Source: Tepidanaerobacter sp. GT38
GTDB taxonomy: Bacteria > Bacillota > Thermosediminibacteria > Thermosediminibacterales > Tepidanaerobacteraceae
Length of the DNA: 35,996 nt
NCBI RefSeq assembly: GCF_021991635.1
Contig: NZ_JAFFJA010000062.1
Coordinates: forward strand, 1-35,996
Direction: 5' to 3'
A program made the translations under genes and the position numbers. The number at the start of each line of letters is the position of its first letter. The stretch's first letter is position 1. Below the pieces are notes generated by a model. The model saw only the letters and a list, made by a program, of their open reading frames with translations. It had not been told where the DNA came from and did not search any database. Shown here one piece after another: positions 7,365-17,266 of this stretch.

Positions 7365-9170
7365 CTATGCATAAATATCCGAAAACTCTAAGTTTGCTCT
7401 TTCTACAAAGTTATGTCCGGTAGGACTTAAAGTAGCCAAAGGACAACTCTGTTCAGCTACTGTTTTACTTGGAAGGATTACACTGAATTTGCTGCCTTTG
7501 CCAAATTCACTTTCTACGGTAAGTGTCCCTCCGTGTTTTTCAACGATAGACTTGGCTATGGGAAGTCCCAGACCACTTCCTTCGTGGTGTCTCGTAAATA
7601 ATTTCTCTACTCGTTGAAATTTATTAAAAATCAATTGCTGTTTGTTCCTGGGTATACCCACACCATTATCTTTTACAGTGATAATAACTTTATCTCCACA
7701 ATCTGTAATATTGACCCAAATATTGCCATTTGTTGGTGTGAATTTTACTGCATTAGATATCAGATTTAAAATAACTCTATCAATTTGATCGGGGTCACAG
7801 GCAATTATTTTTTCTTCCGTGTTTGTGTCAAACTGTATTTTAAGGCCTTTGCTTTTTACAAACTCGACGACAGATAATGTAATGTTCTCCACAATTTCAA
7901 CTATATTGCAGTTTTTTACGTTTAACTCGAAAAAATCCGAATCGAGCATTGTAATATCTATAAGGTTATTCACAAGTCTCAGCAGCCTGTAACAGTTCTG
8001 CCGAATAATGTTAAAATACTTTTCTTGGCTGTTACCGGTATTTTTCTGCTGAACTTCTATCAGCTGAAGTGCTGATAGTATGACATTTAGCGGTGTTCTT
8101 AACTCATGAGACATGCTGCAAAAAAACTCCGTTTTTATTTTGTCGTATTCAATAGTTTCATTTAGTAAATCATTTTTTATTATAATATCTCTCTCAAGTT
8201 CAACCATTCTCTTACGATGTGAAATATTACTTATAATAGACAATGCAGCCGAACAACCGTTGTAAATGTATTTAGTAGAGATTATCTCTATATCCAGCAG
8301 TTGACCACTTTTATCTATCAATTTAGTATATAGGCAATTGTTACACGTTTTATCATTTAGTACCTGTCGGACAAAGTCTTCGTAATCCTGTCTTTTGTCC
8401 TCACAAATAAACTGCAAAAGAGACATCTTTCCTATTGTATCATAGTCTATTACCCCAGTTATTTTCAGTGCCGCGTTGTTACAGTAATATATTTTTTGTT
8501 CATCGTGGATAAACACAGCAATAGGCAACAGTTGAAGCAATTTTCTCCAATTACCTTGGCTTTGCTGTAATTGTTTTTCTTTAATCAGCAGCTCATCATT
8601 TTTTAACAGTTTCAACTCAGCATCATCTTTTAGTAATGTATAGGCGTGATTTTTTACTATTTTTCCAAATTCTAAGATATTTACATTGCCAATATCATAA
8701 AGGCAAATTGCTATTAAAGGAAGTTTGGAAATTACGCTGTTAACATTTTGCTCATAATTATTAAAGCTCTCAAAATCACTCTTTTTTAGCCAACCTATAT
8801 CCGCAACAGCTCTAAGACCGTCAAAACCATTGTCTACTGCAGAATTTGTAAAGTCAGCCCATTTTTTGCTTACAATAGACTCGTTGAAAGTATTGTTTTC
8901 AAGATACCAAGCTGAATACGAAACTATCTTTAGTTGACCACTCTCAATAAAATAATCGACATTTACAACCTGGCTTTTAATTATTTCTTTTACTTCCTGG
9001 TAAGTTGTATTATGAGAATAAATCCATAAACATATCTCGTTATTAAACAACCCCTCTTTAATAAAAGCTGCCAAATAATAAAAATCATCTTTTGAAGAGT
9101 AAAACTGGCTGATGTGTGTTCCCCAAGGAACATCACCAATGATATCAATCCCCGTTGGTCTAGCTTCCAT
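7365..9170 (-). CDS. Sensor histidine kinase with MEDS and PAS domains
   Basis: Soluble histidine kinase of 601 residues. The N-terminal MEDS domain (about 10-180; VPWGTHISQFYSSKDD) belongs to the DcmR-type sensory family of methanogens and methylotrophs, which is suspected to sense small hydrocarbon derivatives. A PAS domain (about 208-320) follows, then a dimerisation domain with phospho-accepting His355 (SHELRTPLN). The ATPase domain has N473 (NLISNAVKFTP), DNGVGIP and GSGLGLPIAK. No membrane segment is visible, so the signal should be cytosolic. No response regulator is adjacent, so its partner is unknown. ATG 9170 follows AGGGGAT. An exact-consensus promoter drives it (see 9245-9273). 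A 30-residue tail after the ATPase domain has no recognised role. Confidence 0.93.
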   Translation of the reverse strand: MEARPTGIDIIGDVPWGTHISQFYSSKDDFYYLAAFIKEGLFNNEICLWIYSHNTTYQEVKEIIKSQVVNVDYFIESGQLKIVSYSAWYLENNTFNESIVSKKWADFTNSAVDNGFDGLRAVADIGWLKKSDFESFNNYEQNVNSVISKLPLIAICLYDIGNVNILEFGKIVKNHAYTLLKDDAELKLLKNDELLIKEKQLQQSQGNWRKLLQLLPIAVFIHDEQKIYYCNNAALKITGVIDYDTIGKMSLLQFICEDKRQDYEDFVRQVLNDKTCNNCLYTKLIDKSGQLLDIEIISTKYIYNGCSAALSIISNISHRKRMVELERDIIIKNDLLNETIEYDKIKTEFFCSMSHELRTPLNVILSALQLIEVQQKNTGNSQEKYFNIIRQNCYRLLRLVNNLIDITMLDSDFFELNVKNCNIVEIVENITLSVVEFVKSKGLKIQFDTNTEEKIIACDPDQIDRVILNLISNAVKFTPTNGNIWVNITDCGDKVIITVKDNGVGIPRNKQQLIFNKFQRVEKLFTRHHEGSGLGLPIAKSIVEKHGGTLTVESEFGKGSKFSVILPSKTVAEQSCPLATLSPTGHNFVERANLEFSDIYA

Positions 9171-9244
9171 TATCCCCTGTAACCCCCATAGTTTGCATTA
9201 AAGTAAGAATTTATATATTTTGGGATGGTGCTCACACAATAGTT

Positions 9245-9273
9245 ATTATAAAAATTATACCAGTTACTGTCAA
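9245..9273 (-). promoter_or_regulatory. Perfect-consensus sigma-A promoter of the MEDS kinase gene
   Basis: Read on the minus strand: TTGACA (9273-9268), 17-base spacer, TATAAT (9250-9245). Both hexamers and the spacing are exact consensus. The start codon lies about 75 bases downstream of the -10 box. Confidence 0.8.
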
Positions 9274-9349
9274 TAAAAGGTTTACGACGGCAGTTGACAA
9301 CTTTCGTATGTAAAATCCTGATGCATTTAATAAGCTTTTGTAGTTAGTC

Positions 9350-9378
9350 TTTATTTATATACTTAATTATTGTATAAT
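9350..9378 (+). promoter_or_regulatory. Probable promoter of the zinc-ribbon gene
   Basis: TATAAT at 9373-9378 with TTTATT 17 bases upstream (9350-9355). It gives a leader of about 28 bases to the ATG at 9413. Confidence 0.5.
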
Positions 9379-9412
9379 TTACAATAATGACTTAGCTATA
9401 GGGGGAAATATT

Positions 9413-9772
9413 ATGTTTTTTATTGGCATTTTTGGGATTCAGCAAAAAGAACATTCTGTAAAGGAATTTGACAACATTATATGCCCTGAATGCGAAAAAC
9501 TCACGAGAGCACAGCTTCGTGAGTCGTATACATATTTTCACTTTTTTTTCATCCCACTGTTTAAATGGAATAGACAATATTTTCTTCAACTTAGATGCTG
9601 TGGAAGCATGTATATGGTAGATCCTGATTACGTAGATGAACTTAAACGCAGTGACAACATTGATTTTGACCGGCTTCGTAAAATACAAACGCCAAATAAT
9701 ATTTGCCAAAATTGCGGAAGTTTTATACACCCGAATTTTGCATACTGCCCTTATTGTGGCCAAAAGCGCTAA
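9413..9772 (+). CDS. Small zinc-ribbon protein of unknown role
   Basis: A 119-residue protein with two likely zinc sites. C24/C27 (CPEC) with C62/C63 form the first, and C98/C101 (CQNC) with C112/C115 (CPYC) form a C-terminal ribbon. The N-terminus MFFIGIFGI is hydrophobic but short. The middle part has FHFFFIPLFKWNRQYFLQL, resembling small zinc-ribbon proteins annotated only as domain families. GGGGG lies before the ATG. The stop overlaps the convergent dapB stop by 4 bases. It is divergent from the MEDS kinase gene, but a functional link is not shown. Function is unknown; nucleic acid or protein binding is possible. Confidence 0.8.
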   Translation: MFFIGIFGIQQKEHSVKEFDNIICPECEKLTRAQLRESYTYFHFFFIPLFKWNRQYFLQLRCCGSMYMVDPDYVDELKRSDNIDFDRLRKIQTPNNICQNCGSFIHPNFAYCPYCGQKR

Positions 9773-10524
9773 TGGAGACATACATTCATTAAATCTTGCA
9801 TAGTGTAATATCCTGGCTTTTGATTAGCAATAAATTTTATAACATTTACTGCACCAGCAGCTAAGACTCTTCTTGAAGTTAATTTATGTGAAATTTCTAT
9901 TGTCTCATCCTCACCTATTAATAATACCGTGTGTTCCCCTACTAAGTTGCCACCTCGTATCGAATGAATGCCGATTTCGTTTTTTTGTCGTTTTTTTCTG
10001 ACATCAGCCCTGCTGCACACACATTCAGCATCTTCTCTCACTTCTTTAATGCCATTTGCAATCATTAAAGCTGTTCCACTAGGAGCATCTATTTTTTGAT
10101 TGTGGTGTTTCTCTACAATTTCAATATCATAATCTTTTAGCACTTTTGCTGCCTGCTTAACTAAATTTAAAAGTAAAAAAACTCCCAGACACATATTGTG
10201 CGAAACAAATACAGGCACATTTTTTGAGGCATTCAAAAGCATTTCCTTATGTTCATTTTCTAAACCCGTAGTGCCAACTGCTAAAGCAACTCCTTTTGCC
10301 ACAGCATATTCTGTGAGGTTTTTTATTGCTGAAGGGTGAGAAAAATCTATAACTACATCTGGAATTTCCGGAATTTTATAAAGGTCGTCATATATGATTA
10401 TGCTTTCTTCCTCGCAAAAAATATCAAAACCTGCTATTACCCTCATGTCATCTCGGCAATTTATCAATTCAGTTATGGCTTTACCCATTTTCCCTTTTGC
10501 TCCGCTTACAACGACTTTTATCAT
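9769..10524 (-). CDS. dapB: 4-hydroxy-tetrahydrodipicolinate reductase
   Basis: NAD(P)H-dependent step of the lysine/meso-diaminopimelate pathway, needed for cell wall and, via dipicolinate precursors, spores. The 251 residues fit the family. An N-terminal Rossmann fold carries GAKGKMGKAI. GTTGL follows, then the signature EKHHNQKIDAPSGTA with the catalytic His/Lys pair, and a C-terminal GGNLVGEHTV substrate motif. GGAGGTG lies before the ATG at 10524. It is transcribed alone, away from other dap genes, and its last 4 bases overlap the end of the convergent zinc-ribbon gene. Confidence 0.96.
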   Translation of the reverse strand: MIKVVVSGAKGKMGKAITELINCRDDMRVIAGFDIFCEEESIIIYDDLYKIPEIPDVVIDFSHPSAIKNLTEYAVAKGVALAVGTTGLENEHKEMLLNASKNVPVFVSHNMCLGVFLLLNLVKQAAKVLKDYDIEIVEKHHNQKIDAPSGTALMIANGIKEVREDAECVCSRADVRKKRQKNEIGIHSIRGGNLVGEHTVLLIGEDETIEISHKLTSRRVLAAGAVNVIKFIANQKPGYYTMQDLMNVCLH

Positions 10525-10572
10525 TTAAACACCTCCAACTGCAATGTTAGATACGATTTAGATATATTATGT

Positions 10573-10601
10573 ATGTTATCATCTTAATTTCATTTGTTCA
10601 A
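10573..10601 (-). promoter_or_regulatory. Probable promoter of dapB
   Basis: Minus strand TTGAAC (10601-10596), 17-base spacer, TAACAT (10578-10573), about 50 bases before the dapB ATG. Confidence 0.5.
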
Positions 10602-10642
10602 GTATGTAGATATAAAGTTTTTTCCACAATTAAGAAGGATTT

Positions 10643-10670
10643 TTGGATTTGCTGTCGAATTATATATTAT
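10643..10670 (+). promoter_or_regulatory. Possible promoter of the rubrerythrin gene
   Basis: TTGGAT (10643-10648), 16-base spacer, TATTAT (10665-10670). The start codon is 40 bases further on. Confidence 0.4.
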
Positions 10671-10709
10671 GATAATAAAAATTATTATTGATTAGATGGA
10701 GGTAATTAC

Positions 10710-11243
10710 ATGGAACTTAAAGGAACTAAGACAGAAAAGAATTTGCTGCAAGCACTTGCAGGAGAAGCCATGGCTCGGTGCAAATACGATTATTTTGCTT
10801 CAGTAGCAAAAAGAGAAGGTTATGAACAAATAATGGGGGTTTTTCAAGAAACTGCTAATAACGAAAAAGAACATGCTAAAATGTGGGCAAAATTTTTAGG
10901 ATTAATAGGCAATACAGAAAAGAACCTGGAAGAAGCGGCAAAAGGCGAAAACTATGAGTGGACAGAAATGTACAAGGAATTTGCCAAAACAGCTCGAGCA
11001 GAAGGGTTTGACGAAATCGCCGATTATTTTGATAGAGTTGCTGAAGTTGAAGCAGAACATGAAAAGAGATATAAAAAGCTGCTTGAGCGTTTAAAAGACG
11101 GTTCAGTATTTAAGCGGCCTGAACCTATAAAATGGCGCTGCCGCAATTGCGGTTATGTTTATGAAGGCACAGAACCACCCAAAGTATGTCCTGCTTGTGC
11201 TCACCCCATGGCATTCTATGAACCGGCAGCCGAAAACTATTAA
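10710..11243 (+). CDS. rbr: Rubrerythrin
   Basis: Non-haem iron peroxidase of anaerobes that reduces hydrogen peroxide with electrons from NADH via rubredoxin-like carriers. The 177 residues contain an N-terminal four-helix diiron domain. Its glutamate/histidine ligands are in [23 protein letters not shown] and [10 protein letters not shown]. The C-terminal rubredoxin-like [Fe(SCys)4] site is CRNCGYVY ... CPACAHP. GGAGG lies before the ATG. It is a single-gene unit, divergent from dapB, closed by the terminator at 11271-11320. It marks an anaerobe coping with oxygen exposure. Confidence 0.95.
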   Translation: MELKGTKTEKNLLQALAGEAMARCKYDYFASVAKREGYEQIMGVFQETANNEKEHAKMWAKFLGLIGNTEKNLEEAAKGENYEWTEMYKEFAKTARAEGFDEIADYFDRVAEVEAEHEKRYKKLLERLKDGSVFKRPEPIKWRCRNCGYVYEGTEPPKVCPACAHPMAFYEPAAENY

Positions 11244-11270
11244 TATAGTGTCTTGAGGGCTAATTAATAA

Positions 11271-11324
11271 AAAAACAAGGCTCAATCGTCGGCTAAATTA
11301 GATGATTGAGCCTTGTTTTTCTTT
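11271..11324. terminator. Bidirectional terminator between rubrerythrin and purD
   Basis: Perfect 17-bp inverted repeat, 11271-11287 with 11304-11320. Its outer five pairs are A/T, giving a T-run on either strand, with further T on the plus strand. It closes both the rubrerythrin unit and the whole pur operon. Confidence 0.9.
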
Positions 11325-11327
11325 AAC

Positions 11328-12581
11328 TTATTTGCTTATATCTTTTCTATAGTGCATGCCATCAAAATGTATTTTGGAAACGGCTTCATAAGCCTTTTGC
11401 CTGGCAGTTTGGACATCTTTACCCAATGCAGTTATTCCCAGAACTCTTCCGCCAGCCGTAACAATCTTATTATTTTTTACGGTTGTTCCTGCATGAAACA
11501 CAATAGCACCAGTTTTTTCAGCATCCTCAAGACCGGTTATTACCTTGCCTGTTTCATAATGACCCGGATAACCGCCTGACGCCATAACCACACATACGGC
11601 TGCCTCTTGTCTCCACTCTATCTGAACATCGGCTAAATTGCCATTTAGGATCGCCAACATAATATCCACTAAATCAGTTTTTAGCCTTGGAATTACAACT
11701 TGGGCTTCAGGATCACCAAAACGGCAATTGTACTCCAAAACCTTTGGGCCTTCCTGTGTAAGCATAAGCCCGGTATATAATACTCCCTTAAAGGGCATAC
11801 CCTCTTTTGCCATAGCATCAACTGTTTTTTGAATTATAGATTCTTTTACAACCTGATCAAGTTCCACACTATACGCTGGAGCGGGAGAAACTGCTCCCAT
11901 GCCTCCCGTATTGGGCCCTTTATCACCGTCACAGACTCTCTTGTGGTCCCTGCTGCTGACCATAGGCACTGCCACTTTTCCGTCACAAAAAGCCAACACA
12001 GTTACTTCCGGTCCCTGCAAATATTCTTCAATTACTATGCGATTGCCTGAATTGCCAAAAGTTTTATCAATCATTATGCTCTTTACTGCAGCTTCTGCCG
12101 TGTCCCTGTCTTGGGCAATAACAACTCCTTTACCTGCTGCAAGGCCCTCTGCTTTTATAACTTGCGGCATATTGACAGAATGTATGTAGTCTATGGCATC
12201 TTGAGGTTTTTCAAAGACCTGGTATTTTGCCGTTGGAATATTATATTTCTTCATCAGATTTTTCGAAAATACCTTACTGCCTTCTATTTGAGCTGCAGCT
12301 TTAGAAGGGCCGAAAATCTTTAGTCCCCTTTTCTCAAATTCATCTACAATACCGGAAACTAAGGGTGCTTCAGGACCTACAACAGTCAAATCTATTTTAT
12401 TTTTTTCAGCAAAATCAGCTAGAACATTTATGTCATCAACAGAAATATTTACTATTTTGGCAAGATTTTTCATGCCAGGATTGCCGGGAGCACAGTAAAC
12501 TTCACTTACTTTAGGGCTCTGAGCAATCTTCCAGACTAAAGTGTGCTCCCTGCCACCACCGCCGATTACAAGGACTTTCAT
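11328..12581 (-). CDS. purD: Phosphoribosylamine-glycine ligase
   Basis: ATP-dependent second step of purine synthesis, joining phosphoribosylamine and glycine to GAR. The 417 residues are standard length. The N-terminal motif VLVIGGGGREHTLVWK, the ATP-grasp core with IKAEGLAAGKGV and LEYNCRFGDPEAQ, and PNTGGMGAVSPAP are all present. GAGGTG precedes the ATG. It is the last gene of the operon, 36 bases after purH, and is followed by the bidirectional terminator. Nothing unusual is seen. Confidence 0.97.
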   Translation of the reverse strand: MKVLVIGGGGREHTLVWKIAQSPKVSEVYCAPGNPGMKNLAKIVNISVDDINVLADFAEKNKIDLTVVGPEAPLVSGIVDEFEKRGLKIFGPSKAAAQIEGSKVFSKNLMKKYNIPTAKYQVFEKPQDAIDYIHSVNMPQVIKAEGLAAGKGVVIAQDRDTAEAAVKSIMIDKTFGNSGNRIVIEEYLQGPEVTVLAFCDGKVAVPMVSSRDHKRVCDGDKGPNTGGMGAVSPAPAYSVELDQVVKESIIQKTVDAMAKEGMPFKGVLYTGLMLTQEGPKVLEYNCRFGDPEAQVVIPRLKTDLVDIMLAILNGNLADVQIEWRQEAAVCVVMASGGYPGHYETGKVITGLEDAEKTGAIVFHAGTTVKNNKIVTAGGRVLGITALGKDVQTARQKAYEAVSKIHFDGMHYRKDISK

Positions 12582-12617
12582 ATGAGCACCTCGTTTCTAT
12601 TTCTTTTTCTAAGCATA

Positions 12618-14177
12618 TTAATGTCTGAAATGGCGCATACCCGTAAAGACCATCGCAATATTGTTTTCATCAGCTACTTTGATGGAATCTTCGTCCCTTA
12701 TAGAGCCGCCCGGTTGAATAATAGCCGTTATTCCCGCTGCAGCTGCTGCTTCCACCACATCAGAAAATGGAAAGAAGGCGTCAGATGCCAGTACTGCTCC
12801 TTTTGTATTTACACCGGCATGGTCTATGCTTTGCTGAGTAGCCCAGATTCTGTTAACTTGACCTGCGCCAATACCAACAGCGATCAGGTCTTTGGCCAAT
12901 ACGATAGCATTTGATTTCACATGCTTTACTACTTTCCAGCCAAACAGTAGATCCTGCATCTCTTTATCGGAAGGTGCTCGTTTTGTCACGACCTTCAAAT
13001 CTTTTTCACTAATATCCTGAGCATCATATTCTTGAACTAAAAGGCCTCCAGATACTTTTTTCAAATCCCATGTTGTATTGAGTTTATTATCTAAGTTGAC
13101 TTCCAATATTCTCAAGTTTTTCTTAGTTCTAAGGATTTCTAAAGCATGCGGCTCAAACCCCGGCGCTATGACAATTTCTAAAAATATTTTAACCAATTCT
13201 TCTGCCGTTGGAACATCTACAGGCCTATTTAGTGCTACGATTCCGCCAAATATGGATACTGGGTCAGCATTATAGGCTTTAATATAAGCATCATAAATAT
13301 TGTCGCCGCAAGCTACTCCACAAGGGTTGGTATGTTTTACTGCTACTGCCGCCGGCATATCAAATTCCATTACCGCTTTTAAAGCTGCATCGGCATCATT
13401 TATGTTATTAAAGGATAACTCTTTGCCGCCTAACTGTTTTGCCCCTGCTAATGTACCTGAGTGCCTTCCAACTTCACCATAAAAAGCAGCTTTTTGATGG
13501 GGATTTTCGCCGTATCGCAAATCTTGAATTTTTTCATATGTCAATGTAAGATTCTGCGGGAAAAAACTGTCGGGAGAAGAAAAAGTATCAGCAGAAATAT
13601 TTTGCTTTAAGTAATCAGCAATTAATGCATCATAATGGGCAGTATGCTCGAAAACCTTATACGCAAGCTTCATTCTTTGGTTTTTGTCTAGATCGCCCTT
13701 ATTGCGTAATTCTTTGAGTACAAAGGGATAATCCTTAGGATCCACTACTACTATTACATCTTTATGATTTTTTGCCGCTGAACGCAGCATGGAAGGCCCG
13801 CCGATATCGATATTTTCAATAGCTTCCTCCATGGTAACACAGGGCTTAAGAATTGTCTGTTTAAAGGGATAAAGGTTGATGACTACCAAATCGATGGGTG
13901 CTATACCTAATTCTGCTATTTGATGCATGTGTTTGCTGTTGTCGCGAACCGCCAGAAGACCTCCGTGGATCTTAGGATGAAGTGTTTTTACCCGTCCATC
14001 TAAAATTTCTGGAAAACCAGTAATGTCAGACACGGCAGTTACTTCTATACCAGCGTCTTTTAATGTTTTTGCAGTACCGCCAGTAGAAATAATTTCTACA
14101 TTCAGCTCATAAAGGCCTTTTGCAAACTCTATAATACCTTCTTTATTTGAAACGGATATTAAGGCACGTTTTATCAT
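12618..14177 (-). CDS. purH: Bifunctional AICAR formyltransferase/IMP cyclohydrolase
   Basis: Last two steps to IMP: formylation of AICAR with 10-formyl-tetrahydrofolate, then ring closure. The 519-residue product has the N-terminal MGS-like cyclohydrolase domain (about 1-140; [24 protein letters not shown]). The transformylase domain follows, with [23 protein letters not shown] and [14 protein letters not shown] place the start at ATG 14177, which shares one base with the purN stop (TGATG). The TTG three bases upstream is also possible. GGGGGAGG, inside the purN end, serves as ribosome binding site, implying coupled translation. Confidence 0.97.
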   Translation of the reverse strand: MIKRALISVSNKEGIIEFAKGLYELNVEIISTGGTAKTLKDAGIEVTAVSDITGFPEILDGRVKTLHPKIHGGLLAVRDNSKHMHQIAELGIAPIDLVVINLYPFKQTILKPCVTMEEAIENIDIGGPSMLRSAAKNHKDVIVVVDPKDYPFVLKELRNKGDLDKNQRMKLAYKVFEHTAHYDALIADYLKQNISADTFSSPDSFFPQNLTLTYEKIQDLRYGENPHQKAAFYGEVGRHSGTLAGAKQLGGKELSFNNINDADAALKAVMEFDMPAAVAVKHTNPCGVACGDNIYDAYIKAYNADPVSIFGGIVALNRPVDVPTAEELVKIFLEIVIAPGFEPHALEILRTKKNLRILEVNLDNKLNTTWDLKKVSGGLLVQEYDAQDISEKDLKVVTKRAPSDKEMQDLLFGWKVVKHVKSNAIVLAKDLIAVGIGAGQVNRIWATQQSIDHAGVNTKGAVLASDAFFPFSDVVEAAAAAGITAIIQPGGSIRDEDSIKVADENNIAMVFTGMRHFRH

Positions 14178-14815
14178 CAATGTTCCTCCCCCTTGATTAT
14201 TTTTACACTACGGCCTTGGACTTGAAGTCTGCCCAGGGCATAAAGCTTTATGGCCTCAGGATATATTTTGTGTTCCTCCTGAAGCACCCGTTCAGCTAAG
14301 GTTTCAGGAGTATCATTATCCAGGACCGGCACAGCCCTTTGAAGGATTATGGGGCCAGTATCCGCACCTTCATCTACAAAATGGACCGTTACGCCAGTAA
14401 TTTTTACACCATAATCCAAAACTGCCTTGTGCACTTTTTCACCGTAATAACCTTCACCGCAAAAAGCCGGTATGAGAGATGGATGAATATTCATGATTTT
14501 GCCTTGAAATGTGTTAACAAAGTGCGGTGAAAGAACTCGAAGAAAACCTGCCAACACGATAAGGTCTACTTTAAATGAATTGAGCAATCTAATCATCTCA
14601 TCTTCATAGGCTGTCTTAGTTGGAAAAGTCTTTGGATTGACCACAAATGAAGGAATATTGTGCCTTTTTGCCCTTTCAAGGGCATAAACCCCTTCCTTGC
14701 TGGATATTACTATAACTACTTCAGCCGGCAGGTAACCGGAATTGCAGTGGTCTATAATTGATTGTAGATTAGAACCTCCTCCTGATACCAAAACTCCAAG
14801 CCTCAGTTTTGACAA
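14177..14815 (-). CDS. purN: Phosphoribosylglycinamide formyltransferase (folate-dependent)
   Basis: Formylates GAR using 10-formyl-tetrahydrofolate. Family motifs are [10 protein letters not shown] near the N-terminus, [10 protein letters not shown] with the catalytic Asn/His, and [15 protein letters not shown]. The best start is TTG at 14815, giving 212 residues that open (M)[13 protein letters not shown], with GGGGTGG just before it inside purM. An upstream ATG at 14860 would add 15 residues that no family member is expected to have and would lie wholly within purM. The gene overlaps purM by 13 bases and purH by one, which suggests translational coupling. Confidence 0.95.
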   Translation of the reverse strand: MSKLRLGVLVSGGGSNLQSIIDHCNSGYLPAEVVIVISSKEGVYALERAKRHNIPSFVVNPKTFPTKTAYEDEMIRLLNSFKVDLIVLAGFLRVLSPHFVNTFQGKIMNIHPSLIPAFCGEGYYGEKVHKAVLDYGVKITGVTVHFVDEGADTGPIILQRAVPVLDNDTPETLAERVLQEEHKIYPEAIKLYALGRLQVQGRSVKIIKGEEH

Positions 14816-15837
14816 AATACCACCCCGCCACTGCCTTTCGACACTTCCCCTATGATCCAAGCTTTTTCACCTTGCTCTAAAACTGCCTTTAAAATTTGTT
14901 CTGCTTCCTCTTCAGGTGCAATAAGCACATAGCCAATGCCCATATTAAATGTCCTGTACATTTCTTCATCTTCTACCTGACCAATTTTTTGAATCATATT
15001 AAATACGGCAGGAATTTCCCATGTGCCTTCATTTATTTGTACTTGAAGTCCTTCAGGCAAAATCCTGGGCAAATTTTCCAATAGCCCTCCACCTGTGATA
15101 TGTGCCATCCCATGTATGCCAAAACTATTGAGAGCACATATTGTTCTTGCGTAAATTTTAGTGGGTTTTAAAAGCTCTTCACCCAAAGTGCAGCCAAATT
15201 CTTCGATATATTCCTCTGGCAACAATTTGCCTGCTTCAAAAAAAACTTTTCTCGCCAAAGAATAGCCGTTACTGTGAAGTCCAGATGATGCAATACCAAT
15301 GACGACATCGCCGTTTTTTATCAAAGACCCATCTATGATTTTGCTCTTGTCCACTACTCCTACAGCAAAACCGGCAATATCGTATTCATTTTCATCGTAC
15401 ATTCCAGGCATTTCTGCCGTCTCTCCGCCTAAAAGGGCACAACCTGCCATTTTACATCCCTCTGCTACACCTTTGACAATATGGGCTACCTTTTCCGGGA
15501 TAAGTTTTCCAACAGCTATATAGTCTAGAAAGAAAAGGGGCTTGGCACCGTGAACCAAAATATCATTTACACACATAGCAACCGCATCTATACCGATGCT
15601 GTCATGCTTATCCAACATGAAGGCAATTTTTAGTTTAGTTCCTACTCCGTCTGTACCTGCCACAAGAACAGGTTCTTTATATTTTGTTGTATCTAGCTGA
15701 AAGAAACCGCCAAACCCGCCCAACTCTCCCAATACACCGGGCTGAAACGTGGTTTTTACATACTCTTTCATGAGCTCTACCGCTCGATTGCCTGCATCAA
15801 TATCCACACCAGCTTTTTTATATGTTAACCCTTTCAT
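14803..15837 (-). CDS. purM: Phosphoribosylformylglycinamidine cyclo-ligase (AIR synthetase)
   Basis: Closes the imidazole ring of FGAM with ATP to form AIR. The 344 residues show the PurM-like two-domain layout. Motifs are [13 protein letters not shown] at the start, [24 protein letters not shown], and [11 protein letters not shown]. The start at ATG 15837 follows GGGAGGTG. Earlier in-frame starts up to 15903 would add a basic, non-homologous leader overlapping purF. It sits 22 bases behind purF and overlaps purN. Confidence 0.97.
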   Translation of the reverse strand: MKGLTYKKAGVDIDAGNRAVELMKEYVKTTFQPGVLGELGGFGGFFQLDTTKYKEPVLVAGTDGVGTKLKIAFMLDKHDSIGIDAVAMCVNDILVHGAKPLFFLDYIAVGKLIPEKVAHIVKGVAEGCKMAGCALLGGETAEMPGMYDENEYDIAGFAVGVVDKSKIIDGSLIKNGDVVIGIASSGLHSNGYSLARKVFFEAGKLLPEEYIEEFGCTLGEELLKPTKIYARTICALNSFGIHGMAHITGGGLLENLPRILPEGLQVQINEGTWEIPAVFNMIQKIGQVEDEEMYRTFNMGIGYVLIAPEEEAEQILKAVLEQGEKAWIIGEVSKGSGGVVFCQN

Positions 15838-15859
15838 TGTACACACCTCCCTTTCCTTT

Positions 15860-17266
15860 CTACCTCTTTTCAAATACATAGCGTTTTCTCTCCCGCGGCA
15901 CATCTAAGGGGTATTTACCGGTAAAACACCCTGAACAAAATTTCTCTGCTGGCAAGCCTGTTGCCTTAATTAATCCATGTAGGCTAAGATACCCTAAGCT
16001 GTCAGCTCCAATATGCTCTCGGATTTCTTCTATATTTCGTTGAGCACCGATTAGCTCTTTTCGTGTAGATGTATCTATGCCGAAGTAACAAGAGTGTACA
16101 ACAGGCGGTGAGCTTACTCTAACGTGCACCTCTTTAGCTCCCGCTTCCCTTAATAAATTTACTATTAAGCCACTTGTGGTGCCTCTGACAATTGAATCGT
16201 CTACCATTACCAGGCGTTTCCCTTTTACAACTTCTCTCACTGCATTTAGCTTTAGTTTGACGCCAATTGCCCTTGAACTTCGTGTGGGCTTAATAAATGT
16301 CCTACCTACATATCGATTTTTTATAAGCCCTATATCAAAAGGAATACCGGCAGCGGCGGCATACCCTAAAGCGGATACCGTTCCCGAATCTGGCACCCCT
16401 ATAACCAGATCCGCGTCCACCGGTTGTTCCTCTGCAAGCAATCTGCCAGCTTGTAATCGGGCCATATAAACACTTCTGCCGTCAATAGTACTATCTGGCC
16501 TTGCGAAATATACAAATTCAAAGATACATGAAGCATATGAAAGACCTGCTTGGCTCTTTTTAATGCTTCTTATACCGTCTTTGTTTATAACTACTATTTC
16601 ACCGGGCTCAATATCTCTAATAAATTGGGCATCTATTGTATCTAAGGCACAGCTTTCAGATGCTAGAACATAGGAATCTTTTTGCTTTCCAAGACACAAG
16701 GGTCTTATGCCGTAGGGATCCCTCATGCCTATCAAGGTATCCTCAGTCATAATGACGAGCGCATAGGAACCTTTCAGCTTGTCCATGCATTTTTCTACTG
16801 CCTTTGAAATGTCTTCCGAGTGTTGCCTCGCTATTAAAAAGGCAATAACTTCACTGTCTATTTCTGTCTGAAAGGCTACACCCTGTTCCTCTAATTCTTT
16901 TCTAAGCTCCGGAGCATTTATTAGATTGCCGTTATGCGCCACTGCTAAATATCCATTTTTATAGCGGACCACTAAAGGCTGAGCATTAATGAGGGTATTG
17001 GCTTCATTAGTACAGTAGCGCACATGGCCTACTCCTATATATCCAGAAAGGTTATCAAGTATCTCATCATTAAATGCTTCAGAGACCAAGCCCATTGCCT
17101 TATGATATTTAATACCACTACCTGAAGTTACGGCTATTCCTGCACTCTCCTGGCCGCGATGCTGGAGGGCATAAAGGCCGTAATATATGCTGCGGCCTAA
17201 AGCTTCATCTTCTTTATTCCCATATATGCCAATAACACCGCATGCTTCTTTAAACTTACCGTACAT
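15860..17266 (-). CDS. purF: Amidophosphoribosyltransferase
   Basis: Committed step: PRPP plus glutamine gives phosphoribosylamine. The 468-residue protein is of the Bacillus type. A short propeptide (MYGKFKEA) precedes Cys9, the N-terminal nucleophile after cleavage. The glutaminase domain has [15 protein letters not shown] and AHNGNL. The PRPP-binding motif is [14 protein letters not shown]. Cysteines in [15 protein letters not shown] and FCSGCFTG fit the [4Fe-4S] cluster. ATG 17266 lies inside the purL end (11-base overlap), with GGAGAGTGG before it; an earlier start at 17326 adds unrelated sequence. Unlike PurQ in the same operon, this glutaminase keeps its catalytic cysteine. Confidence 0.97.
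   Translation of the reverse strand: MYGKFKEACGVIGIYGNKEDEALGRSIYYGLYALQHRGQESAGIAVTSGSGIKYHKAMGLVSEAFNDEILDNLSGYIGVGHVRYCTNEANTLINAQPLVVRYKNGYLAVAHNGNLINAPELRKELEEQGVAFQTEIDSEVIAFLIARQHSEDISKAVEKCMDKLKGSYALVIMTEDTLIGMRDPYGIRPLCLGKQKDSYVLASESCALDTIDAQFIRDIEPGEIVVINKDGIRSIKKSQAGLSYASCIFEFVYFARPDSTIDGRSVYMARLQAGRLLAEEQPVDADLVIGVPDSGTVSALGYAAAAGIPFDIGLIKNRYVGRTFIKPTRSSRAIGVKLKLNAVREVVKGKRLVMVDDSIVRGTTSGLIVNLLREAGAKEVHVRVSSPPVVHSCYFGIDTSTRKELIGAQRNIEEIREHIGADSLGYLSLHGLIKATGLPAEKFCSGCFTGKYPLDVPRERKRYVFEKR

Noticed and set aside
9294..9299. TTGACA on the plus strand upstream of the zinc-ribbon gene
   Set aside because: No -10 hexamer at 16-18 bases; TAAAAT follows at only 11 bases. The TATAAT at 9373 is better placed with a different -35.
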